This document shows positions 17,798 to 26,275 of a stretch of DNA of 64,000 bases, piece after piece. The stretch spans positions 1,364,001 to 1,428,000 of the forward strand of contig JACKEB010000010.1 of NCBI GenBank assembly GCA_020633205.1, written 5' to 3'. A program made the position numbers and the translations under genes. Origin of the DNA: Polyangiaceae bacterium. GTDB lineage: Bacteria > Myxococcota_A > Polyangia > Polyangiales > Polyangiaceae. The notes below the pieces were generated by a model. The model did no database searches. It was given only the letters and a program-made list of their open reading frames with translations, and was not told the DNA's origin. Within the stretch, counting starts at the first letter, position 1; the number at the start of each line of letters is the position of its first letter.

Positions 17798-18976
17798 ATG
17801 GACGCGATCTACCAAAACGAAGTCAACAGCGAGGTCAAGCCGGCGAAGAGCGGTGAGTTTCAGCCGCTGCAGCTTGGTGACCTCCAGGTGTGGCCCCCCG
17901 TCGTGCTCGCGCCGATGGCGGGAGTCACGAACTATCCGTTTCGCGCGATCTGCCGCGAGTTTGGCGCCGGGCTCTATGTCAGCGAGATGATCACGGCGAG
18001 ACCGCTGGTAGAAGGCCGTGACAAGACCCTGAAGCTTGCAGACTTTGGACCGGACGAGACGCCGCGCAGCCTGCAGCTCTACGGTGTGGATCCCCACTAT
18101 GTGGGCGAAGCGGTCAAGCGCCTGATCGGTGAAGGGCGCGTCGATCACATCGACATGAACTTCGGTTGCCCCGTGCGCAAGGTGACGCGTAAAGGCGGCG
18201 GCGCCGCGATCCCCGTCAAGCCGCGCTTGCTTCGCAACATCGTACGCGCCGCGGTGAGCAACGCGGAGCGCATCCCGGTTACGATCAAATTCCGCATAGG
18301 AATTAACGAGGAGCACCACACGTTTCTGGACACGGGCCGAATCGCGCAAGATGAAGGCTGCGCTGCGGTCGGCCTGCACGCCCGCACCGCAGCTCAGCTC
18401 TACGACGGTGAAGCACGCTGGGACGCAATCGGCACACTGAAGAGCGAACTCAGCATTCCCGTGCTGGGCAACGGCGACATCTGGGAGGCTGAAGACGCCC
18501 TACGCATGATGCGTATGACCGGATGCGACGGGGTGATCGTCGGGCGTGGGTGCCTGGGACGCCCCTGGTTGTTCCGCGACCTGGCGCAGATCTTCGAAGG
18601 CAAGCGCCCAGAGAATCCCCCGAACTTGGGTCAAGTGATGGCGATCATGCTGCGCCACGCCGAGCTCTTGGCGTCTTGGTTCGGCGAACGCATGGCGGTG
18701 CGCTCCTTTCGCAAGCACACCACTTGGTACACCAAGGGCTTTCGAGGTAGCGCTGCCCTGCGCGGCAGCTTCATGAAGATCGAGAGCATCGAGGATCTGC
18801 GGCGCATCGCGAGTGGCGTCGACGGGGACCAGGTCTTCCCACCGAGCGCGATGCGGGTTCCGCGCGGCAAGAGTTCGGGTACTCAGCAGGTCGCGCTCCC
18901 CGACGGATATCTGGACGACCTAGAGGACGACACGCCGCCCGGGGCGGAGGCTGAGGACGCGACCAGCGGCGGCTGA
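17798..18976 (+). CDS. dusB: tRNA-dihydrouridine synthase B
   Basis: 392 residues. The FMN-dependent TIM barrel begins VVLAPMAGVTNYPFR. The catalytic Cys (about residue 124) is in MNFGCPVRKV, followed by KGGGAA, KFRIG, GLHARTAAQ, NGDIW and GRGCLGRPWLF, all DusB/NifR3 signatures. It reduces specific D-loop uridines in tRNA with NAD(P)H. The C-terminal acidic tail of about 50 residues (DLEDDTPPGAEAEDA) exceeds the usual family length. It is preceded by the carboxypeptidase and followed by 250 bp without a clear gene. Confidence 0.96.
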   Translation: MDAIYQNEVNSEVKPAKSGEFQPLQLGDLQVWPPVVLAPMAGVTNYPFRAICREFGAGLYVSEMITARPLVEGRDKTLKLADFGPDETPRSLQLYGVDPHYVGEAVKRLIGEGRVDHIDMNFGCPVRKVTRKGGGAAIPVKPRLLRNIVRAAVSNAERIPVTIKFRIGINEEHHTFLDTGRIAQDEGCAAVGLHARTAAQLYDGEARWDAIGTLKSELSIPVLGNGDIWEAEDALRMMRMTGCDGVIVGRGCLGRPWLFRDLAQIFEGKRPENPPNLGQVMAIMLRHAELLASWFGERMAVRSFRKHTTWYTKGFRGSAALRGSFMKIESIEDLRRIASGVDGDQVFPPSAMRVPRGKSSGTQQVALPDGYLDDLEDDTPPGAEAEDATSGG

Positions 18977-19225
18977 TCGGTCCGATGCCCGAGGCTCGAT
19001 TCCCCCCGGCAGAGCCAAAGCCCCCCACCCCACCGCGAAAAGCGAGTCCTGCGCCGCCCGGATCCGCCACGCCTCTGTCAGACTGTCGCGAGCGAACAGC
19101 CATGATTTCAGCCGCTTTCGCGGCGCCGTGTGGGGTCGCTGACAAACCGGCAGCCATGACGGCTGAGCGGGCGAAAAGCTACGTTGGCTGAGGCACCCGG
19201 CCCGGCTAGACTTCACGCGACTGTC

Positions 19226-19849
19226 ATGCAGGGCATCAAGGTTAGCGGCACTGAGCGCGGGTCACTCCTGGAGTGGCGCTGGACGCCATTTTTCGCGCTA
19301 CTCACCCTAGCGCTGGTCGTCAGCTTGCTCACCGCTCTGGTCGTCCCCGCGACCCCCGCGCAGCTCTTCGGCACCGCCGAGGCGACGCGCGGCCTCGGTC
19401 CGCGCTCAGGGATCCCCACCCAAAGCGGACTGAGTGGCGCCGTTGCTGCTGATGAGCTGAGCGGGTCGGACAGTGACTCGAACGGGAGCGTCAGCGCGAG
19501 TGGTGGCACCCGGCGCGGAAGCCTACAGCGGCTCAGCGACAGGAATCGCGCGCTCAGCGCGCGACCCGCACCGGCGCCCCGACGCACCGCCGAGCCCATC
19601 CGTCGCGAGATCCCTCCGCCGCCCGAGCCAGAGGTGTCCAACGACCACAACGAGCCGGAACAGGTCCAAGACCAGGCGGAAGACGAGCCAGAAGAAGACG
19701 AGCCGGAGGCGCCGCAGAGCGCCGGCGCGGGTGGCGCTGGCGCCGATCAGGACAGCGAGCAGGACGAGGAAGGCCCGCCTGCTCCCCTCGAGCGCCCGAA
19801 GCTCTTGAACCCTGGCGTGCTGCGCACGATCCCCGGCCTGCAGCGCTAG
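19226..19849 (+). CDS. Single-pass membrane protein with acidic disordered tail
   Basis: 207 residues from ATG 19226; an in-frame TTG at 19184 is the alternative. A transmembrane helix (FFALLTLALVVSLLTALVV) sits at about residues 18-40. The rest is low complexity: Ser/Gly, then Arg/Pro, then a long Glu/Asp/Gln-rich stretch, ending LLNPGVLRTIPGLQR. No domain is recognised. The stop codon lies in the first unit of a 17-bp tandem repeat that fills the gap to the convergent globin gene. Confidence 0.65.
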   Translation: MQGIKVSGTERGSLLEWRWTPFFALLTLALVVSLLTALVVPATPAQLFGTAEATRGLGPRSGIPTQSGLSGAVAADELSGSDSDSNGSVSASGGTRRGSLQRLSDRNRALSARPAPAPRRTAEPIRREIPPPPEPEVSNDHNEPEQVQDQAEDEPEEDEPEAPQSAGAGGAGADQDSEQDEEGPPAPLERPKLLNPGVLRTIPGLQR

Positions 19850-19939
19850 ACGAACTGCAGCGCTAGACGAACTGTAGCGCTAGACGAACTGCAGCGCTAG
19901 ACGAACTGCAGCGCTGGACGAACTGCAGCGCTGGACGAC
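19838..19939. repeat. 17-bp tandem repeat x6 filling a convergent intergenic gap
   Basis: Six head-to-tail units of CTGCAGCGCTAGACGAA from 19838 to 19939. The first contains the final codons and TAG stop of the upstream plus-strand gene; the last abuts the stop codon (19940-19942) of the minus-strand globin gene. Units 1, 2 and 4 are identical, unit 3 has one change, and units 5 and 6 have A to G in the former TAG. The array therefore occupies the whole space between two convergent genes. Confidence 0.95.
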
Positions 19940-20488
19940 CTAGCTCGCCTTGCGCGGGATGCTGATGATGTTCTCGATCAGCACGCGCTTCATGCCTGTG
20001 AACTCGCTGAGCCGATCGAGGCGGTCTTCACCGTACGAGAGGTTGATGATCGCGAGGTCTAGATCGCAGATCCGCGCGAGGCTCGCGGCCTTGTTCGCGA
20101 GCTGCGTTGGATCGCTGATCTCCTGAGCCATGGCCTTGAGTCCTTCCGACCGGATCACACTCATCACGGCTTCGACCCAATACGCCGAGAGGCCGATGCG
20201 GACGTGTGCCAAGCCGATCCGCATACGGGACTCAAAGTACGCCTCCGCGTAGTCGCCGGCGAATAGCTCCCCCATCCACTGACGATGGGTCCGCTTCAGC
20301 TGGTCGACTCGCCCCTCGAGGAACTTCGCGGTGTCCGCGTTGCGGCCCAAGGTTTCGTAGAAGGCATCGGTGATGGCCGGTCCCAGTCGCTCGAAGATCG
20401 GGGCTAGGCTCTTCAGGTTCTCAGCGTCTTGCTCAGCGAAGCCCAAGAACTGCTTGAGAGCCTGAAAGGTCGCGTAGGTTGCGCTCAT
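19940..20488 (-). CDS. Stand-alone globin-coupled-sensor/protoglobin-type heme domain
   Basis: 182 residues. The pattern THRQWMGELFAGDY, AYFESRMRIGLAHVRIGL is typical of the heme domain of globin-coupled sensors. His95 (in LAHVRIGL) is the likely proximal ligand. There is no attached MCP, kinase or cyclase output domain, so the output must be supplied in trans by the other operon proteins. ATG 20488 directly abuts the TAA of the upstream ODP-like gene with an internal GGGGGA SD, implying tight coupling. It probably binds O2, NO or CO. Last gene of the seven-gene signalling operon. Confidence 0.88.
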   Translation of the reverse strand: MSATYATFQALKQFLGFAEQDAENLKSLAPIFERLGPAITDAFYETLGRNADTAKFLEGRVDQLKRTHRQWMGELFAGDYAEAYFESRMRIGLAHVRIGLSAYWVEAVMSVIRSEGLKAMAQEISDPTQLANKAASLARICDLDLAIINLSYGEDRLDRLSEFTGMKRVLIENIISIPRKAS

Positions 20489-21247
20489 TTAGTTTCCCCC
20501 TGGAATTGATATCGTCTTCGCCATGAGGTCCACGCCACACCTGAGCTCTTCTGCCCAGGCGACGAAGCGACCGACCAGCTCTTTGCCCGGGAACCGAGCG
20601 CCGTGTTGTGGCGCGATCATCTCAATGTCGAGCCCCTTGACCATATTCGCCCAGAGTCGCATGGCAGCGTTGCAGGCCATGTAGCGCTCGTGGAAGCCCT
20701 GCATGAACTCGAGGTGAGCATCGAAGTTGGTCACCACATCGTAGTCCTGTCCCAGGGACGCGCCGAGGTCGCCCGTGTACAGGATCTTCGAGACTGGATC
20801 GTAGAGTTGAATGTTTCCGCAAGAATGCAGGAAGTGCGCAGGTAGGATCAACAGCTCCTGGCCACCGAGCTCGAAGCGCATGCCACCATCCGGGACCCCC
20901 GTCAGTCGGTCGATCACCAGACGGTCGAGGCCAAAGTGCGGAATGAAGCGCTTCCACACCGAGGGCGTGAAAGCGGTCGCGTCCGTCGTCATCAGCCACC
21001 CGTTCGTCGCGGCCACGATGTCGGGGTCCTGATGAGAGAGCAGGATGTACTTCAACTCCGCGCCCTTGAGCACCGACGTGGTGTCGGAGAGTACGCGGGA
21101 GTAAACCTTGTGGCCGCCTGGATCGAGGATCATCCCCTCCTTACCGTGAACCACCACATGTTGGTTCGCGGGCACCGCTTCGCCTTGATCGAACACTGGC
21201 AGTAGGACGTTCTTGTGTCCTTCGCTCTCGAATAAGACCGTACTCAT
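20489..21247 (-). CDS. MBL-fold di-iron O2-binding protein (ODP-like)
   Basis: 252 residues, a metallo-beta-lactamase fold without a flavodoxin domain. The first metal motif is SHQDPDIV (H72, D74, D76; the classical HxHxDH is changed). Later ligands appear to be His in HFLHSCGN, Asp in TGDLGA and His in APQHGARF. This matches the ODP group, related to flavodiiron proteins, which binds O2 at a di-iron site and has been linked to chemotaxis signalling. Its start has GGAGG in the 12-bp gap after the upstream stop. Pairing with a globin suggests two O2/NO receptors feeding one pathway. Confidence 0.85.
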   Translation of the reverse strand: MSTVLFESEGHKNVLLPVFDQGEAVPANQHVVVHGKEGMILDPGGHKVYSRVLSDTTSVLKGAELKYILLSHQDPDIVAATNGWLMTTDATAFTPSVWKRFIPHFGLDRLVIDRLTGVPDGGMRFELGGQELLILPAHFLHSCGNIQLYDPVSKILYTGDLGASLGQDYDVVTNFDAHLEFMQGFHERYMACNAAMRLWANMVKGLDIEMIAPQHGARFPGKELVGRFVAWAEELRCGVDLMAKTISIPGGN

Positions 21248-21259
21248 TTTCCCGCCTCC

Positions 21260-21799
21260 TCAGTCCCCAACCGCGTTGGTCGCAGCGATCAACTCTTCCA
21301 GTGCCTCGCGGATATCCTTGGGCAGCGGTAGCTCCGCGGTGACCCCCAGGGTGAGCTGAGTGTCTCCAACGCTCAGCCGCACACCGGTAAGCCAACGCCC
21401 GTCGAACTCCACGCACACCGTGTGCGACTTGCCCGTCGACATCTGCGCGGCCTGCTCCAGCGCCAGCATCAATCGCGCTCCGATGCCTTCGGCAACGTCG
21501 GCTGTGAGCTTGCCTCGGGCGGCGACGACCAAGCCCTGCGGCTCCATCAGGAACGCGGAGTCAGCCTGCGCGATCCCGATACAGCCATCGAGCAACTGGT
21601 TCCACGCCTCGGCGCCGAACGCACGGCTCTTGCGCTGGCCTAGCTCAACGCCGCCGGGCAAGAAGCGCCGCGCGTCGAAGCGCACGTAGCGCGGTCGAGG
21701 GTCGAGGCGTGACGTGTTGTGGCTGTCCTCGCGCAGGCGACGCGACAGCTGTACTGCGAACTCCAAATCAGAGGAGGGCACGCTCTGGTCGTACGACAT
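21260..21799 (-). CDS. Roadblock/LC7-like protein with N-terminal extension
   Basis: 179 residues. The C-terminal 110 or so (QADSAFLMEPQGLVVAARG, then WLTGVRLSVGD) has the alternating strand and helix pattern of Roadblock/LC7 domains. The N-terminal 60 residues are Arg/Asp-rich and unassigned. The start overlaps the 3' end of the ParA gene by 32 bp in another frame. Roadblock proteins often regulate small GTPases or scaffold signalling; no GTPase is present here. The assignment is by pattern only. Confidence 0.65.
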   Translation of the reverse strand: MSYDQSVPSSDLEFAVQLSRRLREDSHNTSRLDPRPRYVRFDARRFLPGGVELGQRKSRAFGAEAWNQLLDGCIGIAQADSAFLMEPQGLVVAARGKLTADVAEGIGARLMLALEQAAQMSTGKSHTVCVEFDGRWLTGVRLSVGDTQLTLGVTAELPLPKDIREALEELIAATNAVGD

Positions 21800-22583
21800 C
21801 TTGCTTCTCCATTGGGGTGAGCTGGTCCATCAGGCTTTCCACTTCGGAAGCCAACACTTCGAAGCGACGGGCTTCGGGTGAAACGGGTCCCGACAGGAAC
21901 CCGACCGGTAGTCCACGCAAGCTCGCATCGGCGAACACGTTTGCGCGCGGAATAGTGGTGTCAGTGACAGCTTCGAAGCTGCTCCAGATATCCATCATCA
22001 CAGCGTGGGAGGCGTCATTGTCGCGCTCGACCATCGTGGGCAAGATCCCCAGGAGCTGAAGCTTGGGGTTCTCACCGCCGCGTACGCGGTCGATCACTCT
22101 CAACACCTGAGACGTCGAGCGGAGCGCTAGGGGTTGCGCTTGAAACGGGATGAGCGCGAAATCGGCGAGCGTGAGCGCAGCGCGCGTGATCAGACCTAGC
22201 CCAGACGGGTTGTCTAGGATGGTTATCTCGAATCCCTGCTCGACCTTCGCCAATGTCGAGTCAAGTACACCGGTTGACGCGAGTGCTAGCTCGAAGTCAC
22301 AGACATCCGTCGGGTCGAGTCTACCTCGCGGAAACAGCGAAAGGCGAGGCACTTTGGTCGGCAAGATCGCCTCTTCTGGCTGAATTTGCCCCATCAGGAG
22401 GTCCGCCAGACCGACGAGCTCCGTATCGCCTCGAGACAGCGCGTGACCAATACCTCCTTGCGGGTCCAGGTCCACGAGCAGTGTGCGACGTCCACGCTCA
22501 GCCAGCGCGAGCGCCAGGTTTAGGGCGACGGTCGTCTTTCCAACGCCGCCCTTCTGACTGACTATTGAGATTCTACGTGACAT
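21768..22583 (-). CDS. ParA/MinD-family ATPase (orphan)
   Basis: 271 residues from ATG 22583, preceded by GGTGGAAA and directly followed by the conserved start RRISIVSQ. Deviant Walker A KGGVGKTT, Walker B region LVDLDPQGG and the ILDNPSG motif are all present. No ParB or parS-like site is adjacent, so this is an orphan ParA. Such proteins position non-chromosomal cargo such as chemosensory arrays. In this operon it could localise the signalling complex. That role is inference. Confidence 0.92.
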   Translation of the reverse strand: MSRRISIVSQKGGVGKTTVALNLALALAERGRRTLLVDLDPQGGIGHALSRGDTELVGLADLLMGQIQPEEAILPTKVPRLSLFPRGRLDPTDVCDFELALASTGVLDSTLAKVEQGFEITILDNPSGLGLITRAALTLADFALIPFQAQPLALRSTSQVLRVIDRVRGGENPKLQLLGILPTMVERDNDASHAVMMDIWSSFEAVTDTTIPRANVFADASLRGLPVGFLSGPVSPEARRFEVLASEVESLMDQLTPMEKQDVVRPERALL

Positions 22584-22694
22584 GATTTCCACCCAGCAAT
22601 CTGTTGTTCGCGTCTCACTTCGGTCACGCCGCAGGCGCGATCCTGACAATTGATTCCACGCGGCTTCAACACGCCGCCAAAGTCCATCTGCAGC

Positions 22695-23678
22695 TCAGTC
22701 TGCAGGTGGCTCCACGATCCCCATGTCGCTCAAGCGCTTCAGGTTGGCCCGCACCTTTGGGTCCTCCGGGTTCAACTCCCCGGCCTCTTGAAAAGCCAAC
22801 AGAGCGACCGTGTAGCGCTTCGCAAGCAAGGCCTCGATACCTCGGTCCCAAGCCTCGTTGAAGGCTTGCTCTACCGGGCTGAGCTCTGGCTCCACGGGGA
22901 CCTCTGCTTCGAACGCCTGCGGCTCCAGAGAGTCCAGTTCGTCCACCGGGGTCCCGGCACGGAGCACCCCAGAGTGCTGCTCGGGTTGCCATTCATCAGC
23001 GGTCTCTCCGAGCTCATCCGCCTGACGCGCGGCCTCCATGAGCAGCCACTCCCAGTTTCCTTCGAGGTTCTGCTCCGTCGGACGTTCGAGCAACGTTCGG
23101 CAACGCACGCCACTGCCTTTCATGAAAGCCAGCCGGCGTAGCGCTGCGTCACCCACCCCTGAATCATCCCTCGCGGAAACGACGTCTCCCTTCCAAACGA
23201 CGATCTCTCCCAGGCGTTGCCCGGCGCGCTCCACGTCCACGACCACCGAGTGCCGCCCCATGCAGGCCAGTTGGAGGTAGTCAGGAACGGAGAAGGGAGC
23301 GATCTCCATCGAGCTTCGGCTCTGGCTCAGCCGCCGCTCGATCGCCGAACGCAGCTCCTCCAAGCTCACGGGCTTCTCCATCACGTCAACGTCAGCGTGT
23401 TGAGGGATCTGTGAGCGGTAAGCGGTGAGGTAGCCCGAAGCGTAGATCACGGGGATCTGCAGGCGGCGCTGGCCCAGCTCCCCGAGTAGCTCGAGCCCAC
23501 TCCTCCTCGGGAGGTCGATATCGGAAACGATGACGTCCGGTGGGCAACGGTCGATGAGCGTTAGCGCCTCTTCCAGCGACCCGGCGTCGTCCACTTCGAC
23601 ACCGGACAGCTTGGCGATTCCGCGCGACATCGAAGAGCGCAGCATCTCCTCGTCCTCGATTAGTAACACCAGGGCCAT
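22695..23678 (-). CDS. Receiver domain-DUF4388 response regulator
   Basis: 327 residues. Receiver domain 1-115 with the acidic pocket IEDEE, phospho-acceptor D53 in VSDIDLP and the conserved Lys in MEKPVS. The next 100 residues (SVPDYLQLACMGRHSVVVDV, then GEIVVWKGDVVSA) match the DUF4388/PATAN pattern common in myxobacterial signalling. A Glu-rich linker and a C-terminal TPR-like segment (ALLAFQEAGELNPEDPKVRANLKRL) finish it. There is no DNA-binding domain, so output is by protein contact. The natural kinase partner is the PAS kinase two genes upstream. Confidence 0.9.
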   Translation of the reverse strand: MALVLLIEDEEMLRSSMSRGIAKLSGVEVDDAGSLEEALTLIDRCPPDVIVSDIDLPRRSGLELLGELGQRRLQIPVIYASGYLTAYRSQIPQHADVDVMEKPVSLEELRSAIERRLSQSRSSMEIAPFSVPDYLQLACMGRHSVVVDVERAGQRLGEIVVWKGDVVSARDDSGVGDAALRRLAFMKGSGVRCRTLLERPTEQNLEGNWEWLLMEAARQADELGETADEWQPEQHSGVLRAGTPVDELDSLEPQAFEAEVPVEPELSPVEQAFNEAWDRGIEALLAKRYTVALLAFQEAGELNPEDPKVRANLKRLSDMGIVEPPAD

Positions 23679-23725
23679 CTCCTACCTCGACCTCCGAAAC
23701 TCGTCTGACAGCGTAAGTCGGCAGT

Positions 23726-24091
23726 TCAGAGCACCTTGCGGATCTCTTTGACCGCTCGACTCATGTCCAAGAAGATGAGCCCGAGCTTCGCCTCCGCGGT
23801 GGTCAGCGTGAGCAGCATCGTGCCTTCAGACGCCGTGACCATCACCGCGAACCCGTTGTCACCACGGATCAGCACCTGTTGCAGGCCTCCGCGTTCGAGC
23901 TCGCTCGACGCGCGAGTACCAAGGCTAAGCAACGTCGAGCTCATGCCGGCGACGCGCACCTCGTCCAAGTGTTGCGGGAGCGCACTCGCGATCATCAGGC
24001 CATCATCAGAGATGAGCGCGCTGGCTTCTATCTCAGGGGTACCCGACTGTAGTGATCGCAGGATGCGGTTGAGTTCCTCGGTCCTTGCCAT
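23726..24091 (-). CDS. Roadblock/LC7 domain protein (MglB-like)
   Basis: 121 residues, a single Roadblock domain: LNRILRSLQSGTPEIEASALISDDGLMIAS, then DEVRVAGMSSTLLSLGTRAS and a hydrophobic strand (GTMLLTLTTAEAKLGLIFLDM spans about residues 88-108). MglB-type proteins act as GTPase-activating proteins for MglA in motility polarity; others are scaffolds. No MglA is adjacent. A GAGGAG SD precedes the ATG. It sits between the histidine kinase and the receiver protein in the operon. Confidence 0.88.
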   Translation of the reverse strand: MARTEELNRILRSLQSGTPEIEASALISDDGLMIASALPQHLDEVRVAGMSSTLLSLGTRASSELERGGLQQVLIRGDNGFAVMVTASEGTMLLTLTTAEAKLGLIFLDMSRAVKEIRKVL

Positions 24092-24215
24092 GCTCCTCGT
24101 TCTCCTTCGTTCTTGGCGCGTCAGTCGCGACGCGCACCAACTCCCAGCGAGGCCTGCTCGCGGCCACGCTCAAAATCCCCACGGATATACGCCCAGAACA
24201 CAGGCGACTTAATAC

Positions 24216-25319
24216 TCAGCCGCGCTTTGCGCGGCGTGGTCCGCGAGGAGCAACACGCTCCGGGACCATCAGCCGAATCTCCACAACGGTCCCCTTGTCC
24301 AGTTCCGAGCGGATACTAAATTCGCCCCCAGCGGAGCGCACCGCGCCGCTACAAAGCGCGAGCCCGATGCCCGTTCCTTTGCTCTTGGTCGTATAGAAGA
24401 GCTCCGTGCAGCGCTCGAGCACCTCGGGCTTCATGCCCTGCCCCGTGTCCTCCACGCTCAGCGTGAAAAGCTTGGTCTTGGGGTCGAAATGCGCTCCAAC
24501 TTTGATCTCGTTGCCCGCGTCGCAGGCGTGGACAGCGTTGGTGATCAGATTGAACGCGATCGCCCGCACCACCGAGATATCCATGGGCAAGAGCGGCATG
24601 TCCGTGATTGCACTCACGACGTCGATGCGCCGCGACCGAGCCTGTGCCCCGAGCACACGCACGGCGTCGCGCAGCGCGTGATCGACGGCGGTATTTCGAG
24701 TGCCGAGCAGCGATCGCCCGACGGAGCCGAGCCCCTCCAGGGTGAGCTTCATTCGCCGCATTTCGGTGAGCACGGCGTGCAAGTCTTCCTGGGTCGTACC
24801 TTCTGGAAGTTCCTCGAGCATCAGCTCGACCGAAGTGCTGATCGCGGCCAACGGGTTCTTCAACTCGTGCAAAACCGACGGCAGGATGTCGCTGACCGCC
24901 GCCAAGCGCAGCAGCCTGTCCCGCTCGTCGCGCAGCTGCTGGAAGCCAGTGATGTCGCGAAACACCACCGCGTACTCGGCGCTCCCGGGTTGATTTGCAT
25001 CGAGGCGCGTCACATCGAAGCCAAAGACGCGACCGCTGTCTTCTGCGGCGTGCCCGGTTGCGCGCGCGTCATACGCGTCCCCCGCTGCCCGACGGATCTC
25101 GTCCATCGAAACCAGCACGTCCTCTACGTGTGTTCCGATGAGTTGTTCGGATCGGCGGCCCAGCACCCGCACCGCGCTCTCGTTGGCCAACACGATGATG
25201 CCCGTCGCGTCGAGGCCAATCACGGCTGCGGGCAATGCGCCCAGGATTCGTGCGTGCTCCTGAGCGGTCATTTCGTGCAGCGCATTTTCTGTGCGAATCA
25301 GCTTGAGCGCGACGGTCAT
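24216..25319 (-). CDS. PAS-domain sensor histidine kinase
   Basis: 367 residues, soluble. A PAS domain covers about residues 22-135 (AAVIGLDATGIIVLANESAVRVLGR spans its start). A HisKA region with the phospho-His in VLHELKNPLAAIS and an HATPase domain follow, with the N box NLITNAVHAC, DTGQGM and TGIGLALC. No receiver or transmembrane segment is present. First gene of the operon and the presumed phosphodonor for the REC-DUF4388 protein. AAAGG lies just before the ATG. Its PAS may integrate input from the globin and ODP proteins. Confidence 0.93.
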   Translation of the reverse strand: MTVALKLIRTENALHEMTAQEHARILGALPAAVIGLDATGIIVLANESAVRVLGRRSEQLIGTHVEDVLVSMDEIRRAAGDAYDARATGHAAEDSGRVFGFDVTRLDANQPGSAEYAVVFRDITGFQQLRDERDRLLRLAAVSDILPSVLHELKNPLAAISTSVELMLEELPEGTTQEDLHAVLTEMRRMKLTLEGLGSVGRSLLGTRNTAVDHALRDAVRVLGAQARSRRIDVVSAITDMPLLPMDISVVRAIAFNLITNAVHACDAGNEIKVGAHFDPKTKLFTLSVEDTGQGMKPEVLERCTELFYTTKSKGTGIGLALCSGAVRSAGGEFSIRSELDKGTVVEIRLMVPERVAPRGPRRAKRG

Positions 25320-25710
25320 GCACCTTTGATGTGCAACCAGTGGGCCAGCTCGCGTACGCGCTGACTTTCAGCCGTTTCCGTACGTAACCGACAGACGCGT
25401 CGATGGACGCGTCGGTATCCGCCAGTCGGAGATGGCCAGGCGTCAGGATCGGTCAGTGTCAACTGACGATTTTGCGCCTGTTTCGACGTTAGCGGCGTTT
25501 CAGCACGAACAGGTTGCGCGAATCGTGCCATGGTACGTTTCCGCGTGGCGACTCGCGCAAGCTTGGGCGCACCGAGCCACCTCCAAACGCAAGGTGTGCG
25601 GGCTTTGGGTGGTTCTCGGGGGTCTGCGCTGGTGGTCCTCCCCCCCACACCCAACTCGGCTTGGCGGTGAGGGAGCCGCTTTCACGAACTCCAAATGCTG
25701 GAGAGTGCGA
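25320..25710. other. Intergenic region upstream of the signalling operon
   Basis: About 390 bp with no credible gene. It should hold the promoter of the seven-gene operon. Visible structure: a direct GACGCGTCG repeat near 25393-25415 and the small inverted repeat GTCAGT/ACTGAC near 25454-25470. I cannot assign a regulator. Confidence 0.35.
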
Positions 25711-26085
25711 CTACTCGTCGATCCAGCGGCGCAAGCGCTCCATCGCGCGGCGGTCGGCCTTGGTCGGTCGCCCCGCGCCGCGATCACGGATCGGGATCTC
25801 CTGCATGCGCTGTTCGCGGGGCGGCGGCGGAGGTGAGTGGTCGACGTACAGTTCACGCGCCGGAGCAGGCGCGAGGCGCTTCTCAGCGAGCTGCGCGACC
25901 TCCAAGATGACTAGCCCTCTCGGCGCTTGGGCTCGCACCTGATCTCCGACCTTCAGCTTGGCTGCCGGCTTGGCTGCGGTGTCGTTCAGCTTCACCAGGC
26001 CGCCCGTACAGGCGGCTGCCGCGGCCGTACGCGTCTTGTAGAGGCGCGCGGCCCATAGCCAGCGATCGAGTCGAACGGACTCCAT
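25711..26085 (-). CDS. hslR: Hsp15-like S4-domain RNA-binding protein
   Basis: 124 residues from ATG 26085 (MESVRLDRWLWAARLYKTR), the typical HslR start. The S4 domain includes GGLVKLND and VGDQVRA. The basic C-terminus (RPTKADRRAMERLRRW) is usual for Hsp15, which recycles stalled 50S subunits carrying nascent chains. It stands alone on the minus strand, upstream of and divergent from the acyl-CoA carboxylase gene. The symbol is assigned on family resemblance. Confidence 0.88.
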   Translation of the reverse strand: MESVRLDRWLWAARLYKTRTAAAAACTGGLVKLNDTAAKPAAKLKVGDQVRAQAPRGLVILEVAQLAEKRLAPAPARELYVDHSPPPPPREQRMQEIPIRDRGAGRPTKADRRAMERLRRWIDE

Positions 26086-26275
26086 CGGCAAGCTATAGCA
26101 CTCGCCCCGGGCGTTGGTCGGAAAGCCGTGACTCGGCAGAGCACCTGGGGTGAACTCCGGGTGTGGATGAAGACGCGATACCTAGTAACTCGATTCCAGG
26201 CAGCAACTTCCCTGCCTCCGGCGACGCGATGAGCGAGGCTTAGCGGAGCGTGCGCCTCGTAGTAGCCTGCGCCCG

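Noticed and set aside
18985..19191. 68-codon plus-strand frame after dusB
   Set aside because: No SD, no conserved pattern, Pro/Ala low complexity; treated as intergenic.
25332..25347. Sigma-54-like site (TGGCCCACTGGTTGCA on the minus strand, GG-N10-GC) before the PAS kinase gene
   Set aside because: It would place the transcription start only about 2 nt before the ATG and inside the good AAAGG SD, so it is probably a chance match.
25316..25654. 112-codon minus-strand frame upstream of the PAS kinase
   Set aside because: Arg/Thr-rich, no SD, and overlaps the presumed promoter; no domain-like composition.
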